Source of the DNA: Clostridia bacterium
GTDB lineage: Bacteria; Bacillota; Clostridia; UMGS1810
DNA: 28,317 nt
Direction of reading: 5' to 3'
Assembly (NCBI GenBank): GCA_016293435.1
Contig: JAEDEG010000034.1
Location: 1-28,317 of the forward strand
Below are positions 9,244 to 17,685 of this stretch, piece after piece. Positions within the stretch are counted from its first letter, which is position 1. Every line of letters begins with the position of its first letter. The position numbers and the translations under genes were made by a program. The notes under the pieces are model-generated. The model had not been told where the DNA came from. It saw only the letters and a list, made by a program, of their open reading frames with translations, and ran no database searches.

Positions 9244-12200
9244 ATGAAAAAATTTCTGTCAGTTTTTCTGTCAATCAGCCTTACTCTAACACTTTTTATC
9301 ACATCTTCGGCACTGGCTGCGTCTCAAAGTTTTGATTTCAGTGATGTAACCGAGCTTCCTACCTCGAGGCCGTCGTCTGACGGTGTGTGGTATGCAGAGG
9401 GTTCCAACTCGGCAATCGGAATATCTGTATCAGACGAAAAGGTAAAAATTGAATCAAATGAAGCCGACAATGGATATGGCAAGTATCTCAAGATTATCAA
9501 CAGCTGCAACGCAACCGGTGAGGTTATCATGTCTTTCGACTTCATGATGGAAAATGACTTCGAGGGCAGCTCGGTCTTTGCTGTAGCTGTCAAAAGCTCC
9601 GGCGCCTCGTCCACATGGCTTGAGCCTCCCGCGGCTCTGCCCTCAAAGGATCTGGCTGCCAACACATGGTACAAAGCCACATATGTTTTTGACTGTCGCA
9701 GCATGGTGAGCCACACCTACATCAGCGACAGCGAATTTACAATTACCGTTGCCGAAAACTCTCCGCTTTCTTCTGCAAACAGCGGCATAACTAAGATTGA
9801 CGGTATAGGAGTTGTCGAACTTCAGCCAAATCTCAAAGGTGTTACATATGTTGACAATATCAGCTTCGAAACCACTGACGGGGTTGCCATCACCAATATC
9901 AAAGACGGTCAGACCATCAACGTTTCAGAGCCTCTCTCACTTGAGGGTACTCTTGCCAAAGGCACAACCTCGGCAAAAATTATGATAGACGATACTGTTA
10001 TATACACCTTTGACACACTTTCCTCGCCTTTTTCCATAAGTGCTGATGTTTCGTCTCTTGTCTACGGCAGTGCAGAGCTTGTACTCGAAGCGGAGGTAAG
10101 CGGCAAGGTCAAAAGAGATTCCATAGATATAATTTTGTCCGATAACGTACACAATATTCTTGCCGACTCTTTCACAGGCAGTAAAATGACCTTCGACTCA
10201 ATTACCATGCATACCGACAATCCTCTGTATAACTATTCTGTTGAAAGTGCATATGCCGACGGTGCAATCACCCTTAAGCTTAAAGACGGCTACAACCAGG
10301 GTACCCGCCGTTTGACTTTTGATTTTGCACCCGCACTTACCAAGGGTGTACTCAGTGTAAAATTTGATGCGGCATTCTCGTCAACTGCGGCAAATATGTA
10401 TCTCGAATCAAGAGAGGGCAGCTCATATCCGTTTTCCAATATATATCTTCTCAATAATTCGGCTCTTATGGGTGCGGCAAACGGTGAGAAAATTACCGCC
10501 GGCGTTCCTTACACATTTGAGGTGATTGTAGATGCCGTTGCAAAAACATACACCGTAAAGATTGAGGATGAAATTGTAATAAACGCAGCCAAATTTAACG
10601 TTTCAAACGGTCTTACCTCGCTGTATTTCGATTTTTCACCCGGTGAGACTCTTGCAACTGCAGTACTTTCCGACTTTATGCTCACCCAGACCCTGCCTTT
10701 GCCGACAGTTTCTGATGTTGGATATACAAACATTTCGGGCACAGAGACCATGACGGGCAAAACGATGGGTGCACAGATTTCTTCACTGGCAAGCTCTATG
10801 GTAGTTGCCATGAGCGATTCGCTCGACAGTGATTGTGCTCCTCAGGTTACACTCACAAACGGAGCCCAAGCCGTTGATGCAGATATCAGCCTTTTGGGCA
10901 ATAAGCTCTACATAACGCCCGCATCGGGCTTTGAGCTTGGCGCAAGCTATACAGCTCAGATTAACGGTCTTAAATACAGCGGCAAGGAATATGCCAAGGC
11001 TCTGTATGTAAGCTTTGATGCAGTAGAACCGAAATTTGAATTTGTATCTCCTTTGGAGGCTGAGGTGTTTGAGCAAAAGGATATTACCCTTGCTGCAACA
11101 GCGCCGACAGATTATGAAAACATAGCTCTCAGCGTTGACGGTGAAGAATATCCGATAACCGAGACAAAAGAAGGATTGTATGAGACTTCAATTTCTTACG
11201 ATGCTCTCAATCTCGGTATGCATAAGGCTGTGCTGACCGCATCGGCAAACGGCAAGGTAAAAACTGTTTCAACAAGCTTTGAAACAACTGCATGGCTCAC
11301 CAAAACCGAATTTACATATGACAATGTACCCAAGACCAATGCCACAATCACTCAGACAACAGGCTCCGACGGAAGCGAAAACGGCGGTTTTGTTCTCTGT
11401 GACGGCAACGGCGCATATTTCAATGTATCCGGCGCCTTTGACAATGCATATGCCGATGATATAAAGCTCAGCTTTGACATCAAAAGAGAAGAAAATTCCG
11501 TACTTCAGTTTGAGGTAGCTCAATGGTACTCATCGGGCAGTAAATACGATTATGTCGGAACCAAAAACCTTATTTCCTCCGGCGGCGCCCTTGCCGGCAC
11601 CTCAACAGTGCTCAAGGCCGGAGTGTGGTATAATCTCGAAATAATAACAAACCTATCCGCCAAAACAACCTCCGTTTATCTCGACGGCAAGCTCATAAAA
11701 GAAGGAACTGACAGCGGAATAACCAACAATTTTGAAAAGCTCACAGCATTCAAGATTCAGGAGGACGGCTCGGGCTCATTGAGCTTTGATAATTTCTATG
11801 CCGGTAAAAATACAGTAAATCCCCGTCTTACATCCCTTGCATATTCAACTGACGGTGCAGAGTTTGTCGAAAGTGCGGACAATGTGATTTCTTCACTTAC
11901 CAAAGCTGTAAAGATTACCACCGACAACGCCTATGATGCTTCGTGCATAACTGCCCAAAACATTACGGTTGGCGGCACTGCGGCAGAATCTGTGGCTTTG
12001 GACATCGCAGATTCAACCGGCAGAACAATAATTGTTTCCTTTGCCAACGCACCGGACACCAACACCGCATATGCTATTGAGCTGTCAGGCTCTATGTCAT
12101 ATCTCGAAAATCCTTTGAGCAAAGCATACGGCATTAGGGTCGAAACCAACGGTGATACCGTCGACTGCGTGGGCGATATAATATTCACCGAGGCAGACGG

Positions 12201-12441
12201 ACAAAAAAATGCATCGGTCACAATTGTTAAAGCAAGCTCCGATTCAGCTCTTGCAGACAGTGCAGTTCTTGTTGTTGCATCATATGACGGCAGCAAAATG
12301 ACAGAGCTTGATATATCAGAGATTCAAACTCTTGAAGCGGGCGGAAAATACACTCTCACCGCATCTGTAGCCGCAGAATCGCCTGATATAAAAGCATTTT
12401 TGCTCGAAAGCTTCACAACAATGAAGCCTGTTAAAAAATAA
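9244..12441 (+). CDS. Large secreted multi-module beta-sandwich protein with three LamG-like domains
   Basis: The 1065-residue product starts MKKFLSVFLS with a signal peptide of about 26 residues ending SSALAA. Visible modules in order: LamG-like A (27-209, ends VDNISFET), Ig-like (216-300, ITNIKDGQTINVS), LamG-like B (304-485), an SbsA-type bacterial Ig-like domain (about 489-590), another Ig-like (598-685), LamG-like C (687-858, VWYNLEIITNLSAKTTSVYLDGK, closing SFDNFYAG), an SbsA-like domain (859-965) and a C-terminal recurrent module (about 974-1065, ending DIKAFLLESFTTMKPVKK). That tail resembles ones I associate with clostridial secreted polysaccharidases. No catalytic residues are recognisable. 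I infer a carbohydrate-binding or structural surface protein. It is the last gene of the five-gene run and is followed by a strong terminator. Confidence 0.85.
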   Translation: MKKFLSVFLSISLTLTLFITSSALAASQSFDFSDVTELPTSRPSSDGVWYAEGSNSAIGISVSDEKVKIESNEADNGYGKYLKIINSCNATGEVIMSFDFMMENDFEGSSVFAVAVKSSGASSTWLEPPAALPSKDLAANTWYKATYVFDCRSMVSHTYISDSEFTITVAENSPLSSANSGITKIDGIGVVELQPNLKGVTYVDNISFETTDGVAITNIKDGQTINVSEPLSLEGTLAKGTTSAKIMIDDTVIYTFDTLSSPFSISADVSSLVYGSAELVLEAEVSGKVKRDSIDIILSDNVHNILADSFTGSKMTFDSITMHTDNPLYNYSVESAYADGAITLKLKDGYNQGTRRLTFDFAPALTKGVLSVKFDAAFSSTAANMYLESREGSSYPFSNIYLLNNSALMGAANGEKITAGVPYTFEVIVDAVAKTYTVKIEDEIVINAAKFNVSNGLTSLYFDFSPGETLATAVLSDFMLTQTLPLPTVSDVGYTNISGTETMTGKTMGAQISSLASSMVVAMSDSLDSDCAPQVTLTNGAQAVDADISLLGNKLYITPASGFELGASYTAQINGLKYSGKEYAKALYVSFDAVEPKFEFVSPLEAEVFEQKDITLAATAPTDYENIALSVDGEEYPITETKEGLYETSISYDALNLGMHKAVLTASANGKVKTVSTSFETTAWLTKTEFTYDNVPKTNATITQTTGSDGSENGGFVLCDGNGAYFNVSGAFDNAYADDIKLSFDIKREENSVLQFEVAQWYSSGSKYDYVGTKNLISSGGALAGTSTVLKAGVWYNLEIITNLSAKTTSVYLDGKLIKEGTDSGITNNFEKLTAFKIQEDGSGSLSFDNFYAGKNTVNPRLTSLAYSTDGAEFVESADNVISSLTKAVKITTDNAYDASCITAQNITVGGTAAESVALDIADSTGRTIIVSFANAPDTNTAYAIELSGSMSYLENPLSKAYGIRVETNGDTVDCVGDIIFTEADGQKNASVTIVKASSDSALADSAVLVVASYDGSKMTELDISEIQTLEAGGKYTLTASVAAESPDIKAFLLESFTTMKPVKK

Positions 12442-12455
12442 TTATTGTTATTGTG

Positions 12456-12497
12456 GGTGGGTGTCAGCACTTGGGTGTTGGCACCCGCCTTTGTGTA
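12456..12497 (+). terminator. Rho-independent terminator ending the SLH/lyase operon
   Basis: A 15-pair stem (12456-12470 with 12475-12489, G-C rich with a few G-U pairs) closes a four-base TTGG loop and is followed by a T-rich run. It lies 15 bases after the stop of the large secreted gene. Confidence 0.88.
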
Positions 12498-12505
12498 TTT
12501 TGAAA

Positions 12506-12524
12506 TTACGAAAAATTTTCGTAA
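12506..12524. promoter_or_regulatory. Perfect 19-base palindrome, candidate operator
   Basis: TTACGAAAA and TTTTCGTAA flank a single central A, giving nine-base perfect arms. It lies just upstream of the promoter candidate of the next gene, after the terminator. No T tract follows in either direction that would make it a terminator, so a repressor or activator site is the better reading. The binding protein is unknown. Confidence 0.45.
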
Positions 12525-12533
12525 AAAAAATTA

Positions 12534-12562
12534 TAGACATATTTGCGGATAAATGTTAAGAT
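12534..12562 (+). promoter_or_regulatory. Candidate sigma-A promoter for the TIM-barrel gene
   Basis: TAGACA (12534-12539, five of six to TTGACA) and TAAGAT (12557-12562, four of six to TATAAT) are spaced by 17 bases. Transcription would start near 12569, just before the ribosome site at 12577. Confidence 0.45.
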
Positions 12563-12576
12563 ATAGAAAAACGCGT

Positions 12577-12582
12577 AAGGAG
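12577..12582 (+). promoter_or_regulatory. Ribosome binding site deciding the GTG start at 12592
   Basis: AAGGAG sits nine bases before GTG 12592. The in-frame ATG at 12553 has no ribosome site and lies at the -10 region of the promoter candidate. Confidence 0.6.
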
Positions 12583-12591
12583 AGTTATATT

Positions 12592-14547
12592 GTGAACAAA
12601 ACCACCTTATATAGCTATTCAATAATGAGTCTTGATACAGAGCATATAGACGAAATATGCGAAGATATACGCAATCAGTATGAATCAGGCGTTGCATACT
12701 GCCCGCTTTTTTCTATGACACTTGTTCCCGAGGGCAATCCTCCGGCAGACAAGGCAAAGCTACTTTGTGAAAAATACCTTTTGTTTAAACAAAAACTCGA
12801 TTCAATGAACATTTCAAGCGGTGTACTTGTTCAGGCTTCTATAGGTCACGGCTGGGTGTTGAGCGAAATGTTTCCGTATCAGCAGTATACCAATTTTAAT
12901 GATGGATCACAGACAAGCACTGTTTGCCCCTATGACGAGGGATTCAGAGAATATATATACAATGCTCTGGTTACCATAGCTTCCTGTGAGCCCGACTGCA
13001 TTATGATAGATGACGATTTGCGTCTCATGTATCGCAAGGGTGAGGGATGCGCATGTCCGATTCATATGAAAAAATTCAACGACCGTGCCGGCACCTCTTT
13101 TTCACGGGAGGAGCTATGGAACATAGTACGCTCAGACGGTGAAGAAAACAAAAATTATAAAGATATCTATATAGAAACACAAAAAGAGGCTGTTGTGGGA
13201 GCAGCTCAGGTTATGCGCCGTGCAATTGACAGTGTTGACCCTTCAATACCCGGGCTTTTTTGCTGCGTGGGATCAAATGCGGAATTTGGTGCAGAAATAG
13301 GTGCTGCTCTTGCCGGTGAAGGTAACCCGGTTGTAGTCAGAATAAACAATGGTAACTACACCCCGGCAGGTCCGCGGTTTTTCAGTAATATCTGCTACAG
13401 AGCGGCAAATCAGATAGCCAAGCTTAAGAATAAGGCCGATGTTATTTTGGCAGAAACCGACACCTGCCCCCAAAACCGCTACAGCACCGGTGCGATGTAT
13501 CTCCACAGCCATTTTACCGGCACGATACTCGAGGGTGCAAACGGTGCCAAGCACTGGATAACCCGTCTTGCAGCCTACGAGCCCGAAAGCGGCAAGGCAT
13601 ACAGACGCATTTTAAGCAAAAATAAGGGCTTTTATGAAAAGCTTGCAGAACTTGTGCCCGGGCTTTCGTGGAGAGGATGCAGAATCCCTGTTTTTTCCGT
13701 TCCGAATTATGAATTTGGCAAAGATTTCAAAATTATGGATGACGGCATAAATGCCTGGAGTATGTGCGTGCTCGAAAAATTCGGAGTACCCATTTATTTT
13801 TCGGAAGAAAACGGCGGCGTGCTTTGCCTTGAGGGAAATGCCGATAGTCAAATTTCCAATGAGCAAATAATTAAGGCTCTCGGCGGTAATGTATTTCTCG
13901 CCTCCGACTCTGCTCAAAATCTGATAAAAAGAGGCTTTGGCAAATATCTGGGAGTGGATGTTAAGGAATGGAAGGGTAAACAGCCCACCACAGAGTTTTT
14001 TTCATCAGGAGGTAGCTGTGGACATCAAATGCATATTAAAGAGCTTGTGCCCCTGTCCGACAGCGTTGCAGAAGATTCCACCGTTTGCCACTCGGTTGAT
14101 AAGGTCAACTACGAGCGCCTCTTTCCCGGAACTACCGTTTTCAAAAATGAGCTTGGCGGTACGGTGTTTGTATTTTCGGGCACTCCAAGGGCAGAATTTA
14201 ATTTGGTTGAAGCTTTTTCATTTCTCAACTGGTCACGAAAGCAGCAGCTCATACGCATGCTTTCGCAGGCAGGAGAACTGCCGGTATATTATCCCGGTGA
14301 TGAGGAGGTTTATCTCAAGGCAGCAGATATGCCCGACGGCAGTCTGTTTTGCGCAGTGTTCAACATCGGCTGTGATCCAATAGACGAGCTTGAGCTTGTG
14401 TTTGACAAGGAGGTTAATTCAGCCTGCAAGCTTATGCCGGATGGTGAATTCAAAGAAATATCCTACACCCGCAATGGGCAAAAATACATATTTGATACCT
14501 GCTCCAATACTCTTGACCCCGTTGTGCTAATGGTGAAAACTATATAA
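12592..14547 (+). CDS. Cytoplasmic TIM-barrel glycoside hydrolase-like protein
   Basis: From GTG 12592 the protein has 651 residues and no signal peptide or membrane segment. The N-terminal two thirds read like a (beta/alpha)8 barrel of the GH42-type clan: CPYDEGFREYIYNALV, then an acidic strand end IMIDDDLRL followed by GCACPIHMKKF, and later VILAETDTCPQNRYSTGA. The acidic groups DDD and ETD sit where such barrels hold catalytic residues, but I cannot align them to a characterised enzyme. The C-terminal part (about 400-651) is mixed, with an all-beta end (GSLFCAVFNIGCDPIDELELVFDKE). I infer intracellular breakdown of oligosaccharides released by the upstream secreted lyase. The gene has its own promoter candidate and palindrome, so it may be regulated separately. 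Family assignment is tentative; a non-catalytic role is possible. Confidence 0.7.
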   Translation: MNKTTLYSYSIMSLDTEHIDEICEDIRNQYESGVAYCPLFSMTLVPEGNPPADKAKLLCEKYLLFKQKLDSMNISSGVLVQASIGHGWVLSEMFPYQQYTNFNDGSQTSTVCPYDEGFREYIYNALVTIASCEPDCIMIDDDLRLMYRKGEGCACPIHMKKFNDRAGTSFSREELWNIVRSDGEENKNYKDIYIETQKEAVVGAAQVMRRAIDSVDPSIPGLFCCVGSNAEFGAEIGAALAGEGNPVVVRINNGNYTPAGPRFFSNICYRAANQIAKLKNKADVILAETDTCPQNRYSTGAMYLHSHFTGTILEGANGAKHWITRLAAYEPESGKAYRRILSKNKGFYEKLAELVPGLSWRGCRIPVFSVPNYEFGKDFKIMDDGINAWSMCVLEKFGVPIYFSEENGGVLCLEGNADSQISNEQIIKALGGNVFLASDSAQNLIKRGFGKYLGVDVKEWKGKQPTTEFFSSGGSCGHQMHIKELVPLSDSVAEDSTVCHSVDKVNYERLFPGTTVFKNELGGTVFVFSGTPRAEFNLVEAFSFLNWSRKQQLIRMLSQAGELPVYYPGDEEVYLKAADMPDGSLFCAVFNIGCDPIDELELVFDKEVNSACKLMPDGEFKEISYTRNGQKYIFDTCSNTLDPVVLMVKTI

Positions 14548-14558
14548 CAAAATCGTTC

Positions 14559-14598
14559 AAAGCCGTAATTTTTTACAAATTATGGCTTTTGTTGCGTT
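14559..14598 (+). terminator. Rho-independent terminator after the TIM-barrel gene
   Basis: A 13-pair stem (14559-14571 with 14577-14589, one G-T wobble) around a five-base loop is followed by a T-rich stretch. It starts 11 bases after the stop. Confidence 0.7.
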
Positions 14599-14615
14599 TA
14601 TAGAGCAAAAACCCA

Positions 14616-14645
14616 TTGACAAAACATAGTATTGTAGGCTATAAT
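14616..14645 (+). promoter_or_regulatory. Strong sigma-A promoter for yebC-murA-walJ
   Basis: A perfect TTGACA (14616-14621) and a perfect TATAAT (14640-14645) are spaced by 18 bases. The start would be near 14652, giving a leader of about 48 bases before yebC. Confidence 0.85.
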
Positions 14646-14699
14646 ATAATGTATGTTTTTTTGCAATAAGATAATTTATATATACGGAGGTTACAGTAT

Positions 14700-15431
14700 A
14701 TGTCCGGACATTCCAAATGGAACAACATAAAACACAAAAAGGAAAAATCCGATGCCCAAAAGGCAAAAATATTCACAAAAATGGGTAGAGAAATAGCCGT
14801 TGCGGCAAAATCGGGCGGTGCAGACCCCGAGGTCAACGGCAGACTTAAGGATGCTATTGCAAAGGCGCGTTCTTTCAATATGCCCAACGACAACATTGCC
14901 CGCGTTATTAAAAAGGCTGCCGGCGAGCAGAATATGGATAACTATGAAGACATCACCTACGAGGGCTATGGTCCCGGAGGTGTGGCTGTTATTGTAGAAA
15001 CTCTTACCGACAATCGCAACCGTACAGCCGGCGATCTTCGCCACTATTTTGACAAATTTGGCGGCAACCTCGGAACAAGCGGCTCCGTTGCATGGATGTT
15101 TGACAAGAAAGGTATTATTATAATCAACAAAGCAGATGATATAGATGAAGACGAGCTTACCATGGATGCACTCGATTCAGGTGCCGATGATTTTGCGTCA
15201 GAGGATGATTTTTACGAGATTTCCACAGCTCCCGACGATTTGCGCGCGGTGAGAGATGCGCTCGAGGCAAAGGGCTATACTTTTGCTCAGGCAGAGGTTG
15301 AAATGATTCCTCAAAATACTATTGGGCTTACTGACGAACACGACATTCTTATGATGGAAAGATTAATTGAGCATCTTGAGGATAATGACGATGTTCAGAA
15401 TATATATCACAACTGGGAAGAAGCCGAATAA
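14700..15431 (+). CDS. yebC: YebC/PmpR family protein
   Basis: The 243-residue product begins with the family signature SGHSKWNNIKHKKEKSDAQ and contains PNDNIARVIKKAAGEQN, YEGYGPGGVAVIVETLTDNRNRTA and NLGTSGSVAWMFDKKG, all hallmarks of YebC. The length is normal. ATG 14700 follows ACGGAGG at usual spacing. YebC proteins are cytoplasmic; they were first annotated as transcription regulators, and recent work on bacterial and mitochondrial members (YebC2, TACO1) ties them to ribosome function and relief of stalling at proline runs. Which role this one has cannot be told from sequence. It is first in a probable operon with murA (33-base gap, no terminator). Confidence 0.96.
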   Translation: MSGHSKWNNIKHKKEKSDAQKAKIFTKMGREIAVAAKSGGADPEVNGRLKDAIAKARSFNMPNDNIARVIKKAAGEQNMDNYEDITYEGYGPGGVAVIVETLTDNRNRTAGDLRHYFDKFGGNLGTSGSVAWMFDKKGIIIINKADDIDEDELTMDALDSGADDFASEDDFYEISTAPDDLRAVRDALEAKGYTFAQAEVEMIPQNTIGLTDEHDILMMERLIEHLEDNDDVQNIYHNWEEAE

Positions 15432-15464
15432 TTATTACCAAAATATAAATCAGGAGGCTTTAAA

Positions 15465-16724
15465 GTGGATAAAATTCTGATAAACGGCGGCAAACCTCTC
15501 GCCGGAGAAGTTCATATCAGCGGTGCAAAAAATGCCGCTGTTGCAATAATCCCTGCGGCTCTTTTGGTAGAGGACAGATGTGTTATAGAGAATGTACCCG
15601 ATATCAGCGATGTAGACAGCATACTCCAAATGATAGTGTCGCTTGGAGCAGAGGTCGAAAAGCCCGACTGCAACACCGTTGTTGTGGATGCAACCAATTT
15701 GTCGGTTAATGTTGTTGATCCTGAGCTTGCATCCAAAATGAGAGCATCCTACTATCTTATGGGTGCGCTTATCGGTCGTTTTACAAAGGCAAAGGTTCCC
15801 CATCCGGGCGGCTGCAATTTTGGTGTGCGTCCCATAGACCAGCATCTCAAAAGCTTCAGATGCCTGGGATGTGAGGTGGTTGCCGATGATATTTTTGTTG
15901 ATATTGATGCATCAGGCTTGCAGGGCGGTAATGTATATTTTGACGTTGTCAGCGTTGGTGCAACTATAAATGCAATTCTTGCCGCAACCCTGGCACCGGG
16001 CAAAACCGTGCTCGAAAACTGCGCAAAGGAGCCCCATGTTGTTGATCTTGCCAACTTCCTCAATTCCATGGGTGCAAACATCCGCGGCGCAGGGACCGAT
16101 GTAATCAAAATTATTGGTGTGGGCTCGCTAAGAGGCGGCACCTACACAATAATTCCCGACCAGATTGAAGCGGGTACATATATGGCTGCTGCTGCCGCCA
16201 CAAGAGGGGATGTTGTCATCAACAACATTATCCCCAAGCATATGGAAGCTATAAGTGCCAAATTTGAAGAAATGGGCGTTACAATAGAAGAATATGACGA
16301 GGCAATTCGTGTAAAGGCAAACGACAGACCTCTTAAAAATATCAAGGTTAAAACCTTGCCTTATCCGGGCTTTCCTACAGATTTGCAGCCTCCCATGATA
16401 GTGCTTCTTTCAACCGTAGAGGGCACAAGCGTGGTTACAGAAGGCGTGTGGGAATCCAGATTTCAGTATGTAGCTGAGCTTGAAAAAATGGGCATCAAAA
16501 TCGATATTAACGGTACTGTTGCCACTATCGAAGGAGGAGCACCGCTGAAGCCTGCCGAGCTTTGTGCAACAGACTTGCGTGCGGGAGCCAGCATGATTGT
16601 TGCCGCTCTTGCCTGCAACGGAGTTTCTGAGATTACTCAGCTTCGCTATATAGACAGAGGCTATGAGCACATTGTGGACAAGCTCAGAGCTATCGGTGCA
16701 GATGTAAAAAGAGTAGATGACTAA
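15465..16724 (+). CDS. murA: UDP-N-acetylglucosamine 1-carboxyvinyltransferase (MurA)
   Basis: MurA transfers enolpyruvate from PEP to UDP-GlcNAc, the first committed cytoplasmic step of peptidoglycan synthesis. The 419-residue length is typical. Visible hallmarks are SGAKNAAV with the substrate lysine (Lys22), the active-site loop VPHPGGCNFGVRPIDQH with the catalytic cysteine at 117 (so fosfomycin sensitivity is expected), the aspartate in FPTDLQPPM, and LRAGASMIVAAL with the conserved arginine. GTG 15465 is the start, after TCAGGAGG. Firmicutes often have two MurA paralogues; which one this is cannot be decided. Its last eight bases overlap the walJ start, implying coupled translation. Confidence 0.97.
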   Translation: MDKILINGGKPLAGEVHISGAKNAAVAIIPAALLVEDRCVIENVPDISDVDSILQMIVSLGAEVEKPDCNTVVVDATNLSVNVVDPELASKMRASYYLMGALIGRFTKAKVPHPGGCNFGVRPIDQHLKSFRCLGCEVVADDIFVDIDASGLQGGNVYFDVVSVGATINAILAATLAPGKTVLENCAKEPHVVDLANFLNSMGANIRGAGTDVIKIIGVGSLRGGTYTIIPDQIEAGTYMAAAAATRGDVVINNIIPKHMEAISAKFEEMGVTIEEYDEAIRVKANDRPLKNIKVKTLPYPGFPTDLQPPMIVLLSTVEGTSVVTEGVWESRFQYVAELEKMGIKIDINGTVATIEGGAPLKPAELCATDLRAGASMIVAALACNGVSEITQLRYIDRGYEHIVDKLRAIGADVKRVDD

Positions 16725-17493
16725 GTTTTGCACCCTTTACAGCTCAAGCTCAGGCAATTGCACTTTGATATCCGACGGCGATACCAACATTTTGATAGAT
16801 GCGGGTGTCAGTGCAGCGAGGATATGCAGGGCTTTAGATGAAGCAGGTGTGTTCCCCGAAGAAATCGACGCAATTTTGGTTACCCATGAGCATATTGACC
16901 ACATAGCCGGCATTCGCGTTTTTGAAAAAAAATTCAACACTCCGGTTTACGGCAATGCCAAAACCATGAATCACATAATGGGCTATGCTCCCGAGGTCAG
17001 AACAGCGCAGATTATAAACACACAAGCGTCATTTGCCGTGCGTTCCATGCGCATAAAAGCATTTTCAACGCCTCATGATTCTGCCGATTCTGTGGGATAT
17101 ATAATTTTGTCCGAAGGAAAAAAATACGGCATCGCCACCGATACCGGCACAATAACCAAGGCAATGCTTACAAATCTTGCGGGCTGTGAGGCAGTGCTTA
17201 TCGAGTCCAATCACGACGAGCAGCTGCTTTTAAACGGTCCTTATCCAAAGGCTCTTCAAAACAGAATCCTTTCCGGAATCGGTCACCTTTCCAATTCTGA
17301 CTGTGCATGGCTTGCAACTCAGCTTGCCATCTGGGGCACAAAACGAATTATTCTTGGGCATCTCAGCGAAAAAAACAACACACCCGAAAAAGCCTTTGAA
17401 TGCTCAAAATGTATGCTTGAAGCAAACAATATAAAGCTTGGAGCCGATGTTATTTTAAAGGTTGCTCCTAAGGATGAAATATGCTTTATATAA
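16717..17493 (+). CDS. walJ: MBL-fold metallohydrolase WalJ/YycJ
   Basis: The 258-residue protein starts MTKFCTLYSSSSGNCTLI, the typical YycJ opening, and has the metallo-beta-lactamase metal motif THEHIDH (His57, His59, Asp61, His62), then TPHDSADSVGY, ATDTG, ESNHDEQLL and ILGHLSEKNN. WalJ is a cytoplasmic metal-dependent nuclease-type member of the fold; in Bacillus it lies in the walRK (cell-wall two-component) operon and has been linked to coordination of wall growth with replication. Here walRK is absent and the gene instead overlaps murA by eight bases, preserving a link to wall synthesis. It is followed by a hairpin terminator. Confidence 0.93.
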   Translation: MTKFCTLYSSSSGNCTLISDGDTNILIDAGVSAARICRALDEAGVFPEEIDAILVTHEHIDHIAGIRVFEKKFNTPVYGNAKTMNHIMGYAPEVRTAQIINTQASFAVRSMRIKAFSTPHDSADSVGYIILSEGKKYGIATDTGTITKAMLTNLAGCEAVLIESNHDEQLLLNGPYPKALQNRILSGIGHLSNSDCAWLATQLAIWGTKRIILGHLSEKNNTPEKAFECSKCMLEANNIKLGADVILKVAPKDEICFI

Positions 17494-17515
17494 ATGTAAT
17501 ATCAAAATACATCAC

Positions 17516-17556
17516 AAAAATGCAATTATGTATTGACATAATTGCATTTTTGTTAT
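17516..17556 (+). terminator. Hairpin terminator after walJ, overlapping the rny promoter
   Basis: A perfect 15-pair stem (17516-17530 with 17537-17551) closes a six-base loop. The 5' arm begins with five A and the 3' arm ends with five T, so it could work on either strand. Its loop and right arm contain the TTGACA of the next promoter. Confidence 0.72.
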
Positions 17557-17561
17557 AAAAT
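17533..17561 (+). promoter_or_regulatory. Candidate sigma-A promoter for rny
   Basis: A perfect TTGACA (17533-17538) is followed after 17 bases by TAAAAT (17556-17561); an alternative TATAAA at 17554 gives 15 bases. The -35 box lies inside the preceding terminator hairpin. Confidence 0.65.
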
Positions 17562-17567
17562 ATAAAT

Positions 17568-17676
17568 GTATGTTTTCAAGCCTTGATATAAAGCGAATGG
17601 TGTTAGCTTCGCTTTATGTCACACTGTTATGAATGACATTTTGTCATGTACATTGAAAATTTAATATAGAAAGGAG
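17568..17676 (+). promoter_or_regulatory. Structured 5' leader of rny
   Basis: The leader of roughly 115 bases holds two inverted repeats: a 13-pair stem (17585-17597 with 17608-17620, one G-U) around a ten-base loop, and a six-pair stem ATGACA/TGTCAT (17633-17638 with 17642-17647). Neither is followed by a T run, so they are not terminators. A role in stability or autoregulation of rny mRNA is an inference. Confidence 0.45.
17671..17676 (+). promoter_or_regulatory. Ribosome binding site deciding the rny start
   Basis: AAGGAG lies nine bases before ATG 17686 but only three before ATG 17680 and directly against TTG 17677, which favours 17686. Confidence 0.6.
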
Positions 17677-17685
17677 TTGATGAAG

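Noticed and set aside
12506..12524. Palindrome read as a terminator
   Set aside because: It is A/T rich, the A run follows rather than a T run on the plus strand, and a much stronger terminator already lies upstream.
12553..12591. ATG 12553 as start of the TIM-barrel gene
   Set aside because: No Shine-Dalgarno sequence precedes it and it overlaps the -10 region of the promoter candidate; AAGGAG fits GTG 12592.
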